NCBI GenBank assembly: GCA_008727115.1
Contig: CP044131.1
Location: 4,072,481-4,136,480 of the forward strand
DNA from: Comamonas testosteroni
GTDB taxonomy: Bacteria; Pseudomonadota; Gammaproteobacteria; Burkholderiales; Burkholderiaceae_C
Length of the DNA stretch: 64,000 bases
Reading direction: 5' to 3'
A program made the position numbers and the translations under genes. Of the stretch, positions 17,753 to 25,860 are shown piece after piece (the first letter of the stretch is position 1; each line of letters begins with the position of its first letter). The notes under the pieces were generated by a model. That model was not told the DNA's origin, ran no database searches, and worked only from the letters and a program-made list of their open reading frames with translations.

Positions 17753-18226
17753 TTGAATCCCATCATTGTTTACGTGGATGACGCCACATACGCCCAGCCC
17801 ATGCTCGAGGCGCTGGCGGGATCGAGCCAGGCGGCTTCCTCCCACTGGTTGCTGGTGGCCTGTGCTCCGCGCATGACCCATCGTGTGAGCAAGTGGGTCA
17901 GTCACCGTGCCCGTGAAAACTGGCGTGGCAAATGGGCTGACAAGCTGTTTGCGGCATTGCTGCCCGTCATGGCCACTGCGGGCGGCAAAGTCACCCCTGT
18001 CTTGGCCAAGGGCCCGCTGACAGAGCTGGTTGCCGAGCTGCAGCAGCAGCATGGCGCAGCCCAGATCATCGATGCTCGCCGCCCCAAGCAAGAAGCCATG
18101 CAAGCAGCCCCCGCCAAGGCCGGCACCAAAGCGGGTACCAGCGAGGGCCGCTGGAATCTGCCCGGCACCATGGCTGCCATTGCGGCCATGATGGGGTTTG
18201 TCATCGACGATTCACTCTCGATTTAA
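17753..18226 (+). CDS. Hypothetical protein with UspA-like N-terminus, TTG start
   Basis: The 157-residue product begins MNPIIVYVDDATYAQPMLEA from a TTG codon; no ATG is available before the conserved-looking start, and TTAGGAC upstream is a fair ribosome site. The opening (IIVYVDD, then LLVACAPRM) resembles the first strands of a universal-stress-protein fold, followed by an Ala/Lys-rich low-complexity linker (about 115-132) and a short hydrophobic C-terminal segment (MAAIAAMMGFVI). Function is unknown. It lies 135 bp behind terC in the same direction and may share the Mn-controlled transcript. It ends at a terminator. Confidence 0.7.
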   Translation: MNPIIVYVDDATYAQPMLEALAGSSQAASSHWLLVACAPRMTHRVSKWVSHRARENWRGKWADKLFAALLPVMATAGGKVTPVLAKGPLTELVAELQQQHGAAQIIDARRPKQEAMQAAPAKAGTKAGTSEGRWNLPGTMAAIAAMMGFVIDDSLSI

Positions 18227-18250
18227 TAGCCAACAGCCCTTCATACAAAA

Positions 18251-18286
18251 GCCCTGCATGGTCAAAATCCATGCAGGGCTTTTTTC
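18251..18286 (+). terminator. Terminator after the UspA-like gene
   Basis: GCCCTGCATGG-TCAAAAT-CCATGCAGGGC is a perfect 11-bp stem followed by six T's. Confidence 0.92.
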
Positions 18287-18341
18287 ATGGCGAGAATGCC
18301 GGCACACTGCAGCAGCACGGGCTGCTGCTATGCTGGCCAGC

Positions 18342-18692
18342 ATGAAACTTATCGTCAAATGGCTTCTGTGCGCAGTGGCGCTGCTCTGCGTGACCTATAT
18401 CTACAGCGGCGTACAAGTACAAAGCTTTGGCTCGGCCATGATCGCCGCCTTGGTCATTGGCCTGCTCAACACCGTCGTACGGCCCATCCTGATCATTCTG
18501 ACCCTGCCCGTGACCCTCGTCACCGTGGGTCTGTTCCTGTTTGTGATCAATGGCCTGATGTTCTGGATGGCCTCCGGCATGCTGGGGGGCTTTCATGTCA
18601 CAGGCTTCTGGGCCGCCATGCTGGGCGCACTGATTTACTCGGTGCTGGGTCTATTTATTGATCGCCTTGTCGCGCAACTGTTCTCTGAGTAA
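18342..18692 (+). CDS. Phage-holin-superfamily-IV-like membrane protein (YvlD type)
   Basis: The 116-residue protein has four predicted membrane helices: MKLIVKWLLCAVALLCVTYI, IAALVIGLLNTVVRP, LPVTLVTVGLFLFVINGLMF and GFWAAMLGALIYSVLGLFI. The NTVVRPIL..LTLPVT..TLGLF-like pattern defines the DUF360/YvlD group, annotated as mycobacterial 4-TM phage holin superfamily IV; despite the name these are chromosomal proteins of unknown role. ATG 18342 is chosen because it begins the first helix. Its 3' end overlaps the convergent protease gene by 42 bases. Confidence 0.82.
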   Translation: MKLIVKWLLCAVALLCVTYIYSGVQVQSFGSAMIAALVIGLLNTVVRPILIILTLPVTLVTVGLFLFVINGLMFWMASGMLGGFHVTGFWAAMLGALIYSVLGLFIDRLVAQLFSE

Positions 18693-20294
18693 CTCATCCA
18701 CGGCACGCAAGCGCGTGTCGATGATGGACGCCTCGAAATAATCGGCCTGAGCACCGGCCCTGCGGGCCAGATCCTGCGCCGCCTTGAAGCGGTCCACCGC
18801 AGCTGCATAGTCATAGTGCGCGACCTGGGCTTCAGCCTCTGCGCGCAGTGCTCTCATTTCCTGACCCTGACTGCGCCATACGCGCCCCAGCGTCTGCCAG
18901 GCCAGACCGTCCCGAGGGTGGTCTGTCACCCAGGTCTGCAAAGGGCTGGCCATGGGTGCTGCCTGGTTGAGCTTGAGCAAGATATCGGTCTTGAGCAACA
19001 ACTCAGGCCTGCGCGGTGCAACCCGCTCCACCACATCAATCGTTGCCAGGCTCGGCCCCGCCAGGTTGCCGCTGGCCGTCACCTTGGGTGCCTCCTGAGG
19101 GGGCTTGCTGGATTGAGAAGGAAGTGCCGCCAGCGCTGCCTGGGGGTTATCTGCCTTGTATTCCAGCTCGGCATTCAACCACTGTGCCTGGATATGGGCC
19201 TGCGCATTGCCCGCTGTCGCGGCCAACAAGCGCTGCCCCATCTCGCGGGCCAGAGGCCAGTCCCGCAAATACATGGCGCTGAGCGTGGCTGCATACAGCT
19301 GCGCCACCTGCTCAAACGAACTTTGACTTGCAAAGCTGCCCGAACGTGGCAGCGTGGCCCACTGACGCCGCACTTCCACGCCGGGGTTGGAGATCACACG
19401 GGCGCGGGCCGCCATCATCACGTGCTCCATCGTGGGCACAGGGTCCGCCACTCGCTTGCCGGGCGGAATGCGTGAGTCCATATCGGCGATACGCTGCGTC
19501 GTCAACGGGTGGCTGCGCAGATACGGCCAGCTGCCGTTGTCATTGAGCCTGCTGGCCTGCTGCAACTTGCCAAACATACTCACAAAACCCTGAGGAGCAA
19601 AGCCGGCTGGAGACATCAGGCTATAGCCCATGCGATCCGCCTCGCTCTCCATGGCGCGCGAGAAATTCAGCTGGTTCTGCATCACCGCCGCTGGCCCGCC
19701 CATCATGATGGCCATGGCCGCATCGGGGCTGCGCGTCGCGGCCAGGGCGCCCAGCAGCATGGAAGCCAGCATCAGCGGCGTCTGCTTGCCCTGCTGCGCC
19801 ATCATGCGGGCGATATGGCGCTGGGTGATGTGACTGGTTTCGTGGGCAATGACCGATGCCAGCTCATCGCCGCTGCTGACCACACTGATCAGTCCCAGAT
19901 ACACGCCCATGTAGCCGCCGGGCAGTGCAAATGCGTTGACCTGCCTGTCTTTGCCCAGTATCAAAGTCCAGGCAAAGCGCTCTTCCAGCTCTGGCGACAG
20001 CTCACCACTTTTGCGCGCCGCATCCTGCAAATGCAGCCAGATGCCTTCCACATACTCCTGCAGCACCGGGTCATCCAGATAGTCCGGGTCGCGATAGAGC
20101 TCCTTGATGATGGAGTCTCCCAGACGCCGCTCTTCGCCAGTCGTCAGAGACGACGCGCCGTCGCCCAAGGTCGGCAAACCCGCAGCTTGGGCAGTACTCG
20201 CCACAGGAGAAGCGATCTGAATCGCTATCAAAACAGAAGCTGTCAGCGATTTTAGGGTATGGAGTTTAGGCAGTTTTTGCATCAAAAATGGCAT
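18651..20294 (-). CDS. M48-family metalloprotease (BepA/YfgC-like), periplasmic
   Basis: The 547-residue protein has a signal peptide (SVLIAIQIASPVASTAQAAG) and a Zn-protease domain with HETSH at residues 151-155 (the HEXXH motif) and the third-ligand region MESEADRMGY near 215-223. The C-terminal third is helical and TPR-like (ARMGQRLLAATAGNAQAHIQAQWLN; GLAWQTLGRVWRSQGQ). This matches BepA, a periplasmic protease/chaperone that helps assemble or degrade outer-membrane proteins such as LptD. The last 42 bases overlap the convergent holin-like gene. An alternative start at 20282 (MQKLPKLH) would give an equally good signal peptide. Confidence 0.9.
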   Translation of the reverse strand: MPFLMQKLPKLHTLKSLTASVLIAIQIASPVASTAQAAGLPTLGDGASSLTTGEERRLGDSIIKELYRDPDYLDDPVLQEYVEGIWLHLQDAARKSGELSPELEERFAWTLILGKDRQVNAFALPGGYMGVYLGLISVVSSGDELASVIAHETSHITQRHIARMMAQQGKQTPLMLASMLLGALAATRSPDAAMAIMMGGPAAVMQNQLNFSRAMESEADRMGYSLMSPAGFAPQGFVSMFGKLQQASRLNDNGSWPYLRSHPLTTQRIADMDSRIPPGKRVADPVPTMEHVMMAARARVISNPGVEVRRQWATLPRSGSFASQSSFEQVAQLYAATLSAMYLRDWPLAREMGQRLLAATAGNAQAHIQAQWLNAELEYKADNPQAALAALPSQSSKPPQEAPKVTASGNLAGPSLATIDVVERVAPRRPELLLKTDILLKLNQAAPMASPLQTWVTDHPRDGLAWQTLGRVWRSQGQEMRALRAEAEAQVAHYDYAAAVDRFKAAQDLARRAGAQADYFEASIIDTRLRAVDELLREQLRDKAINK

Positions 20295-20485
20295 GGCAAT
20301 CAGAGCATTGCCAGCATCAGCCCAGCTGAATGCCGACCGTTCAACACCCTACTATGATGCCTTGATTGATGGACACCGCGACTTGCCAGGCTGATGCACC
20401 CAGGTCAAGCCGCAAGAGCCGCTCCATCCAACCTGTACTTTGAGCCGCAGAGCCTCGCGCATCTGGGGCCGGAAAGAATCACGCC

Positions 20486-20959
20486 ATGTCCTCTCTCACT
20501 CACTTCGACGCCCAAGGCCAGGCCCATATGGTGGACGTAGGCGCCAAGGCCGCCACCCACCGCATCGCCGTCGCCGAAGGCCGCATCACCATGAAGCCGG
20601 AAACCCTGGCCATCGTGGAGGCCGGCACCGCCAAAAAAGGCGACGTTCTGGGTGTCGCCCGTATCGCCGCCATCATGGCCGCCAAGAAGACCAGCGATCT
20701 CATTCCCCTGTGCCACCCCCTGGCCCTGACCCGCGTGGCCGTGGAATTTAAGCTGCAGCCCGAATCCAGCTCCATCCTCTGCACCGCCACCGTGGAGCTA
20801 AAGGGCCAGACCGGCGTGGAAATGGAAGCCCTGACCGCCGTGCAGGTCGGCCTGCTGACTATCTACGATATGTGCAAGGCGGTGGATAAGGGGATGGTGA
20901 TGGAAGGGGTACGGGTGCTGGAGAAGCACGGGGGGAAGTCAGGGAGCTGGGTGATCTGA
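20486..20959 (+). CDS. moaC: Cyclic pyranopterin monophosphate synthase
   Basis: The 157-residue protein has normal MoaC length with family motifs [47 protein letters not shown] and [14 protein letters not shown]. With MoaA it converts GTP into cyclic pyranopterin monophosphate, the first step of molybdenum cofactor synthesis. It stands alone here; no other moa gene is in the window. It is divergent from the M48 protease across about 190 bp, in which no molybdenum riboswitch was recognised. Confidence 0.97.
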   Translation: MSSLTHFDAQGQAHMVDVGAKAATHRIAVAEGRITMKPETLAIVEAGTAKKGDVLGVARIAAIMAAKKTSDLIPLCHPLALTRVAVEFKLQPESSSILCTATVELKGQTGVEMEALTAVQVGLLTIYDMCKAVDKGMVMEGVRVLEKHGGKSGSWVI

Positions 20960-20979
20960 GGCTATCTGTGCGCTGAGAA

Positions 20980-21040
20980 ATTTTGATAGCTGTCAGCGCT
21001 TTCTAAGCCTGGGTTTAAGGCCGATTTGGCCTGAATTTCT
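20980..21040 (+). repeat. Family A repeat copy after moaC
   Basis: TTTTGATAGCTGTCAGCGCT is followed by AAGCCTGGGTTTAAGGCCGA, the longer family A form. Confidence 0.65.
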
Positions 21041-21049
21041 TGTTCGGGC

Positions 21050-21345
21050 TACGTGCCTGATTCACGGACAGAGGGCGGGTCCCGGCCCGCCTGCCGATCT
21101 ACTTTCTTGTGCAAGAAAGTAGGCAAAGAGCCAGCCCCTGCTGCCTCATCCCTTCGCTACGTTGCACTTCGCTATGGGCAGACCTGCGCCGTCAACCTCT
21201 GCTTGCTATGCGGCAAAGCTCACTTCGAGCTTGCGCTCTCCGTTCAAGCACATTCCCGCAAGTCCGATCACGATGCGTCTGCACTCTGCGGTGCAGACGC
21301 CCGCAACCAGAGGCCGCCGTCGCAGGCAGGACAGAAGGAGCAATA
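21050..21345 (+). repeat. Long intergenic repeat, left copy of an inverted pair
   Basis: The segment starts GACAGAGGGCGGGTCCCGGC, contains the palindrome CTACTTTCTTG-TG-CAAGAAAGTAG (21100-21123) and runs through GCGGCAAAGCTCACTTCGAG and CGCAAGTCCGATCACGATGC to GCAGACGCCCGCAACC. It matches, in inverted orientation, the segment at 21445-21730 over nearly its full length with many substitutions. No convincing gene lies in it; the open frames differ between copies. Confidence 0.7.
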
Positions 21346-21365
21346 CCAGATGCGGGATAGCTTCG

Positions 21366-21432
21366 CTAAAAATTAATAGCTGCCAACGATTGATGCGCCT
21401 TGGCTGCAAGCCATTTCATCACAGCGCTTGCA
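21366..21432 (+). repeat. Family A repeat copy between the two long inverted copies
   Basis: AATTAATAGCTGCCAACGAT ... GCAAGCC ... CACAGCGCTTGCAG is a diverged family A element lying at the centre of the inverted pair. Confidence 0.5.
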
Positions 21433-21444
21433 GGCCGTCCGCTA

Positions 21445-21730
21445 CCGCCCGTCTGTCCGCGCCTGAGGCACGGTGTTCAGGCTGCGGGCATTGGCACCGA
21501 AGAGTGCCAATGCTTCGTCATCGAATTTGCGGTAACCTGTTTGAGCGGAGTGCTGCAAGCACTCAGCGAGTTTTGCCGCACCGCAGACTGAATGGCGTGA
21601 CGCAGGTTGCCCAAAGGCGAAGCCGCAGTGACGCGGACTGTCGGGCCGTGTTCTTTTGCCTTCTTTGCTTGCACGAGCAAGAAAAGAAGGTCGCCTGCCG
21701 GGGCGAGACCCGGCCTCTGTCGCTGGCGAC
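21445..21730 (-). repeat. Long intergenic repeat, right copy of an inverted pair
   Basis: Read on the minus strand: GCGACAGAGGCCGGGTCTCG, then a hairpin CCTTCTTTTCTTGC...GCAAGCAAAGAAGG, GCGGCAAAACTCGCTGAGTG, CGCAAATTCGATGACGAAGC and CCAATGCCCGCAGCC, in the same order as the left copy. The minus frame of 96 codons here is probably not a gene. A family A element (TTGATAGCTTGCTGCGCTTA) follows at 21745. Confidence 0.7.
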
Positions 21731-21744
21731 AAAACAGAATCTTT

Positions 21745-21800
21745 GTTGATAGCTTGCTGCGCTTACTAGAATTGGGCTAGAGGCTGATTGGGCTTGATTT
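21745..21800 (+). repeat. Family A repeat copy
   Basis: TTGATAGCTTGCTGCGCTTA is followed by GGGCTAGAGGCTGATTGGGC and TTGATTTTTG. The rest of the gap up to the pilA terminator (21801-22053) shows no gene. Confidence 0.6.
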
Positions 21801-22053
21801 TTGTGCTGAGCCTTACTCAAGCATTGCGGTGCTCAAAATTCTGGCCTCCATGGTGATCATGCCCACACAAAAAGGCGCGTCTCACGCAGCGCGAGACGCA
21901 GTGGTGCCAGGCGGTATCGGGCAGGCTGAGCGGGGGCGTGTCATGGCGGGCTTTCAGCGGGTTAGCGTGAGGACACGGGTAATGGACGCAGTTTATTTTG
22001 TCCAACTAAGTGGGTGTCCTTTATTTCCTATTTCTCGCTTTATTTCTTCCCAA

Positions 22054-22085
22054 AAAATAAGCGCTCTTTAATGAGCGCTTATTTG
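22054..22085 (-). terminator. Terminator after pilA
   Basis: AAATAAGCGCTC-TTTAAT-GAGCGCTTATTT is a perfect 12-bp stem with A/T-rich ends, 20 bases past the pilA stop. Confidence 0.85.
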
Positions 22086-22104
22086 ATTCATTAATTATTA
22101 AATA

Positions 22105-22581
22105 TTAGGTTGCAGTGGTTTTGCATGTAGCTGGACGCAGCTTCTCAGCAACATCAGTCGAGCAAGTCCAAGCTCCTGTAACTCCTGTAGTTTGATCGTC
22201 TTGGGCACGAGTCCATACAATCTTCTTGTCTTTAACTTGAGCATTACCAATCAATGTGCAAGTAACCGAAGCAGCGCCGTTAGCATTCAAAGTAGCTGCG
22301 TATGTGCAGCGATCTGAGGCCAATCCACCAGCCTTTGGAGTCAGTCCGATAGACACCAAGTCATCGCGAGTAGCTGTAGCAATGGTCGTAACCCCACCAT
22401 CAGAAATTTTGGTTTCAATATTCGTTTTAGCTGGCGAAATTTCCGCCAAGCCTGCTGCAATTTGGGACTTAGCCGTGTAATCTTGATAAGCAGGCAAAGC
22501 CACAGCAGCCAGAATACCGATGATCGCCACAACGATCATCAGTTCGATCAGGGTAAAACCCTTTTGAATAGAACGCTTCAT
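22105..22581 (-). CDS. pilA: Type IV major pilin
   Basis: The 158-residue prepilin has a short basic leader MKRSIQKG, then the cleavage and N-methylation site [20 protein letters not shown] with the conserved Glu5 of the mature form. The C-terminal globular part contains the Cys pairs expected of a pilin D-region loop (DRCTYAA...[14 protein letters not shown]...PATCKTT). After processing by PilD the subunit polymerises into pili for twitching, adhesion and DNA uptake. The gene is AT-richer than its neighbours, as often seen for variable pilins. No other pil gene is adjacent. It is expressed from a sigma-54 promoter (22618-22635). Confidence 0.94.
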   Translation of the reverse strand: MKRSIQKGFTLIELMIVVAIIGILAAVALPAYQDYTAKSQIAAGLAEISPAKTNIETKISDGGVTTIATATRDDLVSIGLTPKAGGLASDRCTYAATLNANGAASVTCTLIGNAQVKDKKIVWTRAQDDQTTGVTGAWTCSTDVAEKLRPATCKTTAT

Positions 22582-22617
22582 GAAAAACTCCCTAGGTTGA
22601 TGAAGTAGCCATCTAAC

Positions 22618-22635
22618 AAGCAAGCAGCGTGCCAA
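22618..22635 (-). promoter_or_regulatory. Sigma-54 (RpoN) promoter of pilA
   Basis: On the minus strand, TTGGCACGCTGCTTGCTT matches TGGCAC-N5-TTGC exactly, with the -12 element about 37 bases before the pilA ATG. RpoN control of pilA through PilS/PilR is known in Pseudomonas. An activator site was not identified. Confidence 0.9.
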
Positions 22636-22771
22636 CTATTTTTCTAAGTGCACTCTCTTGAAAGTGACACGTTTGGCAAAAATTGTTCGCCCACTGGAAA
22701 CATTTTTGTACCAACAGCTTTGATGCCCTGACAAATTTGTCAGCCAGCTTGACAAGCATCAAGCTCGATGG

Positions 22772-23494
22772 CTACTCCACGACAAAGCGCATGGAGCTTC
22801 CCGCCAGCTCCACCGTATCGCCATTGAGCAAGGGAACCGACAAGGGGCCTACTACCTGACCATTGAGCTTGAGGTCTTCGCTCTTGCCTTCAAGCTGGGT
22901 CAGCACAAAGCCATGGGGCTTTTGTGTAATGGATGCAATGGCGACGCCAGGCTTGCCTAGGGTGGTGACAACCTTGAACAGCGGCACCTCCTTGCCAGCC
23001 AAGCTCCCAGTGAGCATTCGAATCACTGCATGACGCTCAGGCAAGGCAGATAAAGCGCCTTGAATGGTTGAAGCAAAGCTGGAGATTTCACCAAAACCGG
23101 AGGGGCTGGACAGCTTGGCATAGTCACTGTCTGCCTCTTCAGAAATATGGGCCAGTGCCTTTTTGGCGTCCTGATTTGGAGATGCTGGTACATGCGTATC
23201 GACAGCCGCAGTGTCCAAAAAGCGAATCTTGTAGCGTCCGATATCCAGCAAGTCGCCATTGAGCAAGTCCTGCTTCTGAACTGCCCGGCCATTGACATAG
23301 GTACCGTTGGTGCTGCGCAGGTCTTCGATACTGACCTTGCCATCCGTGATGGTGAGCACTGCATGCTCGCCGCTGACCGCCAGATTCTCGATCACGATGT
23401 CGTTGTAAGGGCGACGACCCAAGGTCGTGCGCTCCTTGGTGAGCTGTACTTCCTTGATGACAGCACCATCGATTGAGATGACCAAAGTCGGCAT
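22772..23494 (-). CDS. FHA-domain protein
   Basis: The 240-residue protein starts after AGGAG (MPTLVISIDGAVIKEVQLTK). The N-terminal half is a forkhead-associated domain with the phosphothreonine-binding signature: TTLGRRPYNDIVI, SGEHA and DLRSTNGTYVNGRAV (about residues 22-70). The C-terminal half (about 150-240) has a second FHA-like strand pattern (VPLFKVVTTLGKPGVAIASI; LKLNGQVVGPLSVPLLNGDTVEL), apparently degenerate. FHA proteins read Ser/Thr phosphorylation, yet no kinase or phosphatase of that type is nearby. Its neighbours are pilA and ssb; any pilus link is only positional. Confidence 0.85.
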   Translation of the reverse strand: MPTLVISIDGAVIKEVQLTKERTTLGRRPYNDIVIENLAVSGEHAVLTITDGKVSIEDLRSTNGTYVNGRAVQKQDLLNGDLLDIGRYKIRFLDTAAVDTHVPASPNQDAKKALAHISEEADSDYAKLSSPSGFGEISSFASTIQGALSALPERHAVIRMLTGSLAGKEVPLFKVVTTLGKPGVAIASITQKPHGFVLTQLEGKSEDLKLNGQVVGPLSVPLLNGDTVELAGSSMRFVVE

Positions 23495-23709
23495 GCTCGA
23501 AGCTCCTGAGGAAACGCCAAGTCTTGCTTGGCTGCACTGGCTGGACTCTTCACACTGTACGTGTGATCCCGTGCAAAGTCACCAATCGTAACTGGATGAA
23601 ACGCACTCACATGCTCGCATCTTATTTCAGTAAATCGATGAGTGTTGGTATGTCTATTGAATTTCTCAACTTGCCCGGTAGAAGCAAGTCTGATGCCTGC
23701 ACAGAAACA

Positions 23710-23745
23710 ACAAGGCCCACCTCTCTTTCGAGAGTGGGCCTCGCA
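23710..23745 (-). terminator. Terminator after ssb
   Basis: AGGCCCAC-TCTC-GAAA-GAGAG-GTGGGCCT forms a stem of about 12 bp with one bulge; read on the minus strand it is followed by TGTTGTTTC, a weak T-run. Confidence 0.65.
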
Positions 23746-23770
23746 TCAAAAAAACCTATCTAAGGAATCT

Positions 23771-24322
23771 TTAGAACGGGATGTCGTCATCCATGTCATC
23801 AAAGCCCGAAGCTGCACGCTGAGGAGGAGGTGCCATGGGCGCGGGGGTAGGACGTTGTTGCTGCATAGGAGCGGGAGCGGAGCGTTGTTGCATGGGAGCA
23901 GGCGCCTGGCGACGAGGTGCTTCGTAGCTGCTTTCACCATAGCCGTCATCACTGCCATAGCCGCCTTGCTGCTGACCGCCACCCTGGCGACTGCCCAGCA
24001 TCTGCATGGTGTCGGCGCGGATTTCGGTTGCGTAACGTTCCTGGCCGGAAGCTTGGTCAGTCCACTTGCGGGTGCGCAAGCTGCCTTCCACATAGACCTG
24101 GCTGCCCTTGCGCAGATATTGACCTGCGATTTCGGCCAGACGGCCATTGAACGTCACGCGGTGCCATTCAGTGGCCTCGCGGTTTTCACCGGTGTTCTTG
24201 TCGCGCCAGCGGTCTGTGGTGGCGATGGTCACATTGGCCACCTGATCGCCGCTGGGAAAGGTACGCATTTCAGGGTCACGACCCAGATTGCCGACGATGA
24301 TGACTTTGTTGACGGATGCCAT
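23771..24322 (-). CDS. ssb: Single-stranded DNA-binding protein
   Basis: The 183-residue protein has an OB-fold N-terminal domain ([60 protein letters not shown]), a flexible Gln/Gly/Pro-rich linker (about 115-172) and the acidic tip DDMDDDIPF. The tip binds repair and replication partners such as PriA, RecO and ExoI. It coats single-stranded DNA in replication and repair. The neighbours MFS and uvrA are an order seen in Burkholderiales. No SOS box was found around uvrA or ssb. Confidence 0.97.
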   Translation of the reverse strand: MASVNKVIIVGNLGRDPEMRTFPSGDQVANVTIATTDRWRDKNTGENREATEWHRVTFNGRLAEIAGQYLRKGSQVYVEGSLRTRKWTDQASGQERYATEIRADTMQMLGSRQGGGQQQGGYGSDDGYGESSYEAPRRQAPAPMQQRSAPAPMQQQRPTPAPMAPPPQRAASGFDDMDDDIPF

Positions 24323-24449
24323 AGAGATACCTTTTCAGTTGAAGTGGCCTGGGTTTTAAGGATGAGTCCCAGACCAATGAAGTGCGCATTTTGCCCCAAG
24401 CTGACCATGACGAGCGCGGGATTTCCCTATACCCGTCATACCTGATTGA

Positions 24450-25625
24450 TCAGCCGTTACGGCCTACCGGGCGCAGCGGCAAGGTCACCAACAACCACAG
24501 TGCGGTCAACACAGCCGTCATGATGAACAGGCCGGGCATGCCCGCAAATTTAGCGACCGCCCCCCCCACTGCACCGCCAGCAAACAGGCCCAGCGACTGC
24601 AGGGTGTTGTAGGCACCCAAGGCGGCACCCCGCAGTGGCGCAGGTGCCATGCGCGAGACCAGGCTTGGCTGAGAAGCCTCCAGCGTATTGAAGCCGCAGA
24701 AAAACAGAAACATCAGCAGCGCCATGCACCAGATAGTGGGTATCGTGCCGCTGGCGGCCAGCATGCCCAAGCCGATTTGCACAAGCAACACCAGGCCAAT
24801 GGCTCCCAGCAAGGCCTTGCGCAGCTTGCCCTTGCGCTCCATGGAGAACAGCATACCCATCGCCAGAAAAGACAGCAGCACCGCAGGCAGATAGATATGC
24901 CAGTGCTGCTCTTTGGCCAGACCAGCCTGCACCAGCATGGCGGGCACGGCCACCCACATCGACATTTGCACCGTGTGCAGGATGAAAACGCCAAAATTCA
25001 GGCGCAGCAGGTCGGGCTGGCCCAGCAGATCGCTGAACTTGCCCTTTGGGGCATCGGCATGCTGCTTGGGCTCGGGCGGTACCACCCACAGCACAACGGC
25101 AATTCCTGCCATGGCCAGTGCGCAGGTCAGGCCAAAGATGCCAGACAGACCAATCCAGGCGTTGAGCAACGGGGCCAGTACTAGCGCCAGCGCAAACATC
25201 AGGCCAATGCTGCCGCCCACCATGGCCATGGCCTTTGTTCGCACGCCATCCCGCGTCAAATCGGCCAGCAAGGCGGTCACGGCAGCAGAGACTGCACCCG
25301 CGCCCTGAATGGCGCGGCCCACCATCAGGCCTGTGAGCGAATCGGCCATGGCGGCGATCAGGCTGCCTGCCGCAAACACCAGCAGGCCCGCAACGATGAC
25401 GCGCTTGCGGCCAATGCGGTCAGAGGCAAGTCCGATAGGCAACTGAAAGACGGCTTGCGTCAGGCCATAAAGACCCATGGCCAGGCCAATCATGGCCGGG
25501 TCATCACCGCCTGGATATTTGCGAGCTTCCAGCATGAAGACGGGCAGCACCAGAAACAGGCCCAGCATGCGCAGCGCAAAGATCAGCGCCAGCGCACCGC
25601 TGGAGCGGCGCTCCTGAGAGGTCAT
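24450..25625 (-). CDS. Major facilitator superfamily transporter (YajR-like)
   Basis: The 391-residue protein from ATG 25625 has 12 predicted membrane helices, with the MFS motif A in the loop between helices 2 and 3 (GLASDRIGRKRVIV) and motif C-like glycines in GGSIGLMFALALVLAPLL. It resembles drug/H+ antiporters of the YajR/arabinose-efflux type; the substrate is unknown. Longer starts exist (GTG 25697, TTG 25703), adding a Ser/Thr-rich extension; none has a convincing ribosome site, so the start is uncertain. It lies between ssb and the divergent uvrA, an order typical of this bacterial group. Confidence 0.85.
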   Translation of the reverse strand: MTSQERRSSGALALIFALRMLGLFLVLPVFMLEARKYPGGDDPAMIGLAMGLYGLTQAVFQLPIGLASDRIGRKRVIVAGLLVFAAGSLIAAMADSLTGLMVGRAIQGAGAVSAAVTALLADLTRDGVRTKAMAMVGGSIGLMFALALVLAPLLNAWIGLSGIFGLTCALAMAGIAVVLWVVPPEPKQHADAPKGKFSDLLGQPDLLRLNFGVFILHTVQMSMWVAVPAMLVQAGLAKEQHWHIYLPAVLLSFLAMGMLFSMERKGKLRKALLGAIGLVLLVQIGLGMLAASGTIPTIWCMALLMFLFFCGFNTLEASQPSLVSRMAPAPLRGAALGAYNTLQSLGLFAGGAVGGAVAKFAGMPGLFIMTAVLTALWLLVTLPLRPVGRNG

Positions 25626-25860
25626 GGTGGTGGTGGATTTGTCCGTGCCCTGCACGCTCGCACTAGGCGCGCTTGGGGATGTGTTGATTTTTTTCACGCT
25701 CAAATTTTGCCAAGAGTCAAAGTCTTATGCCCACGTTAACTAAATCACCAGCGAGCAAAAGAGAGGAAATAAAACCGTAGATTGTCCGTGAACCTAGAGC
25801 CTCTGGTCACACATAAGCCCGTCTGACTATCATGGAGAGTTTTCCCCGTCTGGAGCGCCC

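Noticed and set aside
18342..18692. Prophage trace from the holin-like gene
   Set aside because: The protein is a chromosomal YvlD-type membrane protein; no other phage gene is near.
21442..21732. 96-codon minus-strand frame in the moaC-pilA gap
   Set aside because: Lies wholly inside the right copy of the long repeat; the equivalent frame in the left copy is not maintained.
25704..25860. SOS box between the MFS gene and uvrA
   Set aside because: No CTGT-N8-ACAG match was found on either strand in the gap.
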